The notes under the pieces were generated by a model, which saw only the letters and a program-made list of their open reading frames with translations, was not told the DNA's origin and searched no databases. The position numbers were made by a program, and so were the translations under genes. 64,000 bases of DNA from CAJQQY01 sp045106765 (GTDB taxonomy: Bacteria; Bacteroidota; Bacteroidia; Chitinophagales; Saprospiraceae). The stretch is from positions 40,208-104,207 of the forward strand of contig JBGCFD010000015.1 in assembly GCA_045106765.1 (NCBI GenBank), in the 5' to 3' direction. Of this stretch, positions 61,443 through 64,000 are shown piece after piece (positions within the stretch are counted from its first letter, which is position 1; each line of letters starts with the position of its first letter).

Positions 61443-62186
61443 TTAAGAAATATCAACCAATTTTGGATTTCTACTTCTTTGCCACCAGATGAAAATTCCG
61501 ATGATAAACATTGCTGCTGCTGGTAGAACCATCAAGTTGTTATTTGCATACCAACTAAAATAACTTCCAAATCCACTTTCTGCTGCAGTATTGATCCAGT
61601 AGGAAGTCGTAGCATTATTTGCTCCAATGATAAATATCTCCGCCGGGCTTCCTACGAATAATGTTCCTTTTCCAAATAACTCTCTGAAAAAAGCTACAAT
61701 CAATAAAATCAAACCATAACCTAATCCATTCCCAATTCCATCTAAGAAAGATTTCCATGGTCTGTTGGCCATAGCGAATGCTTCCAAACGTCCCATTACG
61801 ATACAGTTAGTAATGATCAATCCAATGAATACAGAAAGTTGTTTGTAGACTTCAAAGCTAAATGCTTTCAATACTAATTCTACTACAGTTACCAAAGTTG
61901 CAATGATTACCAATTGGACAATCATTCGAACTTGTGTTGGAATATTATTTCGAAGTAAAGAAGTCGCCAAACTTGAAAATGCACACACAAAAACTACTGC
62001 TATAGAGATTACTAACGAAGGAAAAACCTGCGTCGTAACAGCCAATGCTGAACAAATTCCCAAGACCTGAATGGTTACTGGATTATTGTCCATCAATGGA
62101 TCAGTAATTAATTGCTTTTCTTTTTTTCCAAAAGGAAAGCTAGGCTCTTTAACTTCTACAACATCTGGAGTTGCTGTCTCTGCCAT
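61443..62186 (-). CDS. nqrD: Na+-translocating NADH:quinone reductase subunit D
   Basis: The 247-residue protein has six membrane helices and an N-terminal cytoplasmic extension of about 25 residues (MAETATPDVVEVKEPSFPFGKKEKQ). The conserved Cys occur in VLGICSALAVTTQVFPSL and IGLIITNCIVMGRLEAFAM. It belongs to the sodium pump membrane core with subunits B and E. The gene lies 60 bp downstream of nqrC. Confidence 0.96.
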   Translation of the reverse strand: MAETATPDVVEVKEPSFPFGKKEKQLITDPLMDNNPVTIQVLGICSALAVTTQVFPSLVISIAVVFVCAFSSLATSLLRNNIPTQVRMIVQLVIIATLVTVVELVLKAFSFEVYKQLSVFIGLIITNCIVMGRLEAFAMANRPWKSFLDGIGNGLGYGLILLIVAFFRELFGKGTLFVGSPAEIFIIGANNATTSYWINTAAESGFGSYFSWYANNNLMVLPAAAMFIIGIFIWWQRSRNPKLVDIS

Positions 62187-62246
62187 ATTTTAATTATTTA
62201 AAAGTTTTTAAGAATTGAAAATGCGACTGCAAGATTTCAATTTCTA

Positions 62247-62969
62247 TTATTTCATATTTTTTGCTGCTTCCAAGACTGGCTTGTAATTCGCCAACCCTTC
62301 TACAAACATATCAGTTACACCATCACCTGTGATCGTTGCTCCTGAAATAGAATCTACTTCGTGAGTTTTATCTTTAGCACCACCTTTTCTAACAATAATA
62401 GATTTGTAATCACCAGCTGCATTATAGATTTTTTTACCCTCGAATTGAGATTTGAAAGCAGGACTATCTTTAATCTCAGCTCCTAATCCCGGTGTTTCTC
62501 CTTTGTGGTCAAAGCTTACTCCAACGATAGTATTGAGGTCGCTTTTTAAAGCAACTGTTCCCCATATTTTATCCCAAAGTCCTTTTCCATAAACGGTAAC
62601 AACGTAGAATTTTTCTCCTCCTTTTTCATAAACCCAAACTGGGAAAGCTCGTTCCTCAACTGCTAGTTTATTATTTTTATCTCGATTTTTTTCTAAGTCA
62701 ATGGCAACCATATCTTGGATAGGATTTCCTTCATAATCAAAGACATATCCTTTTACTTTAGCGAACTCAGTTTCTACTTCTTCGTTCCCCCAATTTTTTG
62801 GATCTTCTCCAATTTCAGACTTAACAGCTGCCAAAACTCCTTTTTTATTAAAAATAGCTTCGTTGGCATCTGCTAGTGGTTTCGTCGCTTCTCGCAATCC
62901 AGTTAACCCTACGGCAACTATGGTAGTCATTACGAAAACAAACATTAAGACTTGATTTGTACTATGCAC
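62247..62969 (-). CDS. nqrC: Na+-translocating NADH:quinone reductase subunit C
   Basis: The 240-residue subunit has one N-terminal membrane helix (about 5-25) and a periplasmic FMN-binding domain. FMN is attached through the Thr in the SGATxT motif, here SISGATIT with Thr214. The covalent link needs the flavin transferase ApbE, which is not in the window. The gene overlaps nqrB by 8 nt, showing coupled translation. Confidence 0.95.
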   Translation of the reverse strand: MHSTNQVLMFVFVMTTIVAVGLTGLREATKPLADANEAIFNKKGVLAAVKSEIGEDPKNWGNEEVETEFAKVKGYVFDYEGNPIQDMVAIDLEKNRDKNNKLAVEERAFPVWVYEKGGEKFYVVTVYGKGLWDKIWGTVALKSDLNTIVGVSFDHKGETPGLGAEIKDSPAFKSQFEGKKIYNAAGDYKSIIVRKGGAKDKTHEVDSISGATITGDGVTDMFVEGLANYKPVLEAAKNMK

Positions 62970-64000
62970 GTTTTAATCTTTTTGTCATGTTAGATTCTAA
63001 CACGTAGTGATCAATAAGAGGAGCGAAAACATTCATAAATAATATCGCCAACATCCATCCTTCCGGATAAGCTGGGTTCATTACTCGAATGATTAATCCA
63101 ACTGCTCCAATAAAAAATCCATAAATCCATTTTCCTCGATTCGTAGAAGCTGCTGTTACTGGATCAGTAGCCATAAATGCCATGGCAAAAAAGAAACTTC
63201 CCATATAGAAATGGTAGTACCATGGAATTTGCAAATAAGATAAACTTGGGTCTTCATAACCTGCAGTAAATCCATTCATCAACATGCCTGTCAAAGCACA
63301 TCCTAAAATCATTCCTACCATTACTCTCCAACTGGCTACTTTCATTGCAACTAATGCTGCTGCACCAACTAAGATGAATGGTTTACAAGTTTCACCAATA
63401 GAACCTGGTAATCCTCCCCACCACATTTGTGTTGGCGTATATACTTCAGCTACTGCTGCCCATCCACCTGTTTTTGCTAAACCTAGTGGTGTTGCACCTG
63501 TGAAACTATCCACTACAGGAAGTCCACCTTCACCAAATGTTCTCCAACCGAATGTTTCAAATATCGAATCAAATATTCCATGTGACCACCAATGGTAATA
63601 GGAAATTTGTTCTTTAACTGGTTCGGGTAATGCAAGTTGTACTGGATCAAAAACTAATCCTGACACCCAAACTTCTTTTCCAGTAATCATGGTATCTCCA
63701 GCCATTTCCGTAGGATATGCGAAGAAGATAAATGCTCTTGCTAATAAGGCTACATTGAAAATATTCATTCCTGTTCCACCGAATGCTTCTTTTCCAATAA
63801 TTACGGCAAATGCAACTGCCAATGCTAACCAAACCAATGGCACATCTGGCGGCATAATCAATGGAATCAATGCTCCTGAAACTAAGAATCCTTCCTCAAT
63901 CGCGTGTCCTTTTTTAGCTGCATACCAAAACTCGATACCTAAACCAACTAAGTGTGCAACAACGAAAATCGGAATGAGTTGAATTAATCCATAAACGATT
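62962..64000 (-). CDS. nqrB: Na+-translocating NADH:quinone reductase subunit B, C-terminal part
   Basis: The frame is open from the stop codon to the window edge (it reads IVYGLIQLIPIFVVAHLVGL at the edge), so the Met at 63870 is internal and the true start lies outside. The visible 346 residues carry many membrane helices and the covalent FMN site DSFTGATPLGLAK (Thr of GAT). This is the membrane subunit that hands electrons to quinone. nqrA is expected just outside the window. Confidence 0.94.
   Translation of the reverse strand, partial: IVYGLIQLIPIFVVAHLVGLGIEFWYAAKKGHAIEEGFLVSGALIPLIMPPDVPLVWLALAVAFAVIIGKEAFGGTGMNIFNVALLARAFIFFAYPTEMAGDTMITGKEVWVSGLVFDPVQLALPEPVKEQISYYHWWSHGIFDSIFETFGWRTFGEGGLPVVDSFTGATPLGLAKTGGWAAVAEVYTPTQMWWGGLPGSIGETCKPFILVGAAALVAMKVASWRVMVGMILGCALTGMLMNGFTAGYEDPSLSYLQIPWYYHFYMGSFFFAMAFMATDPVTAASTNRGKWIYGFFIGAVGLIIRVMNPAYPEGWMLAILFMNVFAPLIDHYVLESNMTKRLKRA

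Noticed and set aside
1..64000. tRNA, rRNA, CRISPR arrays, insertion sequences and prophage genes
   Set aside because: No cloverleaf-type T-loop in non-coding DNA, no regularly spaced repeats, and no transposase, integrase or phage structural protein was recognised on either strand.

Overview
This window reads as an AT-rich chromosomal segment of a member of the Bacteroidota, most likely the Saprospirales or a close relative. The taxon is inferred from gene content; no marker such as 16S rRNA is present. Supporting signs are type IX secretion (T9SS) cargo with type A and type B (gliding-motility type) C-terminal signals, Bacteroidota-type promoters (TTTG, about 20 nt, TAnnTTTG), the families DUF2851, DUF4294, GxxExxY and DUF1361, a mevalonate-pathway gene, a CHAT-TPR protein and a Na+-translocating NADH:quinone reductase (Nqr) cluster. 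No tRNA, rRNA, CRISPR array, insertion sequence, integrase or phage gene was seen. TGA is an ordinary stop codon here.

Layout. 0-9.3 kb: T9SS cargo with PKD and dockerin-like parts, a helical-repeat protein, a haem-binding-domain gene broken by one in-frame TGA, a CHAT-TPR caspase-like protein, an anti-sigma-like TPR membrane protein and an exported RidA-like lipoprotein. 9.3-18.4 kb: a patatin-POTRA-barrel protein; a small regulon (membrane protein, winged-helix regulator, Coq4-like protein) with the same palindrome at two upstream regions; a DUF1361 protein; twin small membrane proteins; an HD domain fused to a Pycsar-type effector membrane domain (PycTM); and a second helical-repeat protein behind a long leader. 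18.4-29.4 kb: mvaD, DUF4294, two side-by-side T9SS type B proteins with one versus four internal repeats, two amidohydrolase-fold genes, a SUKH-type protein and rsmG. 29.6-34 kb: a membrane protein, a two-component system and a divergent duplicated-domain lipoprotein. 34.2-41.2 kb: an lpxK-acyltransferase-glycosyltransferase-ECF sigma run, a MurU-like nucleotidyltransferase, a GxxExxY protein and DUF2851. 41.5-50.8 kb: a T9SS serine hydrolase, folA, a CapA-like protein, pbp2-mreD-mreC-mreB and a non-catalytic M16 peptidase homologue. 51-59.2 kb: dnaN, a flippase, secreted and outer-membrane proteins, a Lys1/alanine-dehydrogenase-like enzyme and a phosphoesterase. 59.3-64 kb: nqrF, E, D, C and the C-terminal part of nqrB, which runs off the window.

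The main themes are cell-envelope building (lipid A kinase, acyltransferase, elongasome, flippase, patatin barrel), T9SS export and sodium-coupled respiration. The most unusual signals are (i) the HD-PycTM fusion with no cyclase beside it, (ii) a palindromic operator candidate linking a winged-helix regulator to a Coq4 homologue, and (iii) many long, nearly perfect foldback repeats placed exactly at gene ends, including a dispersed family with the core GGTCTGCTAAAGCAGAC at three loci.
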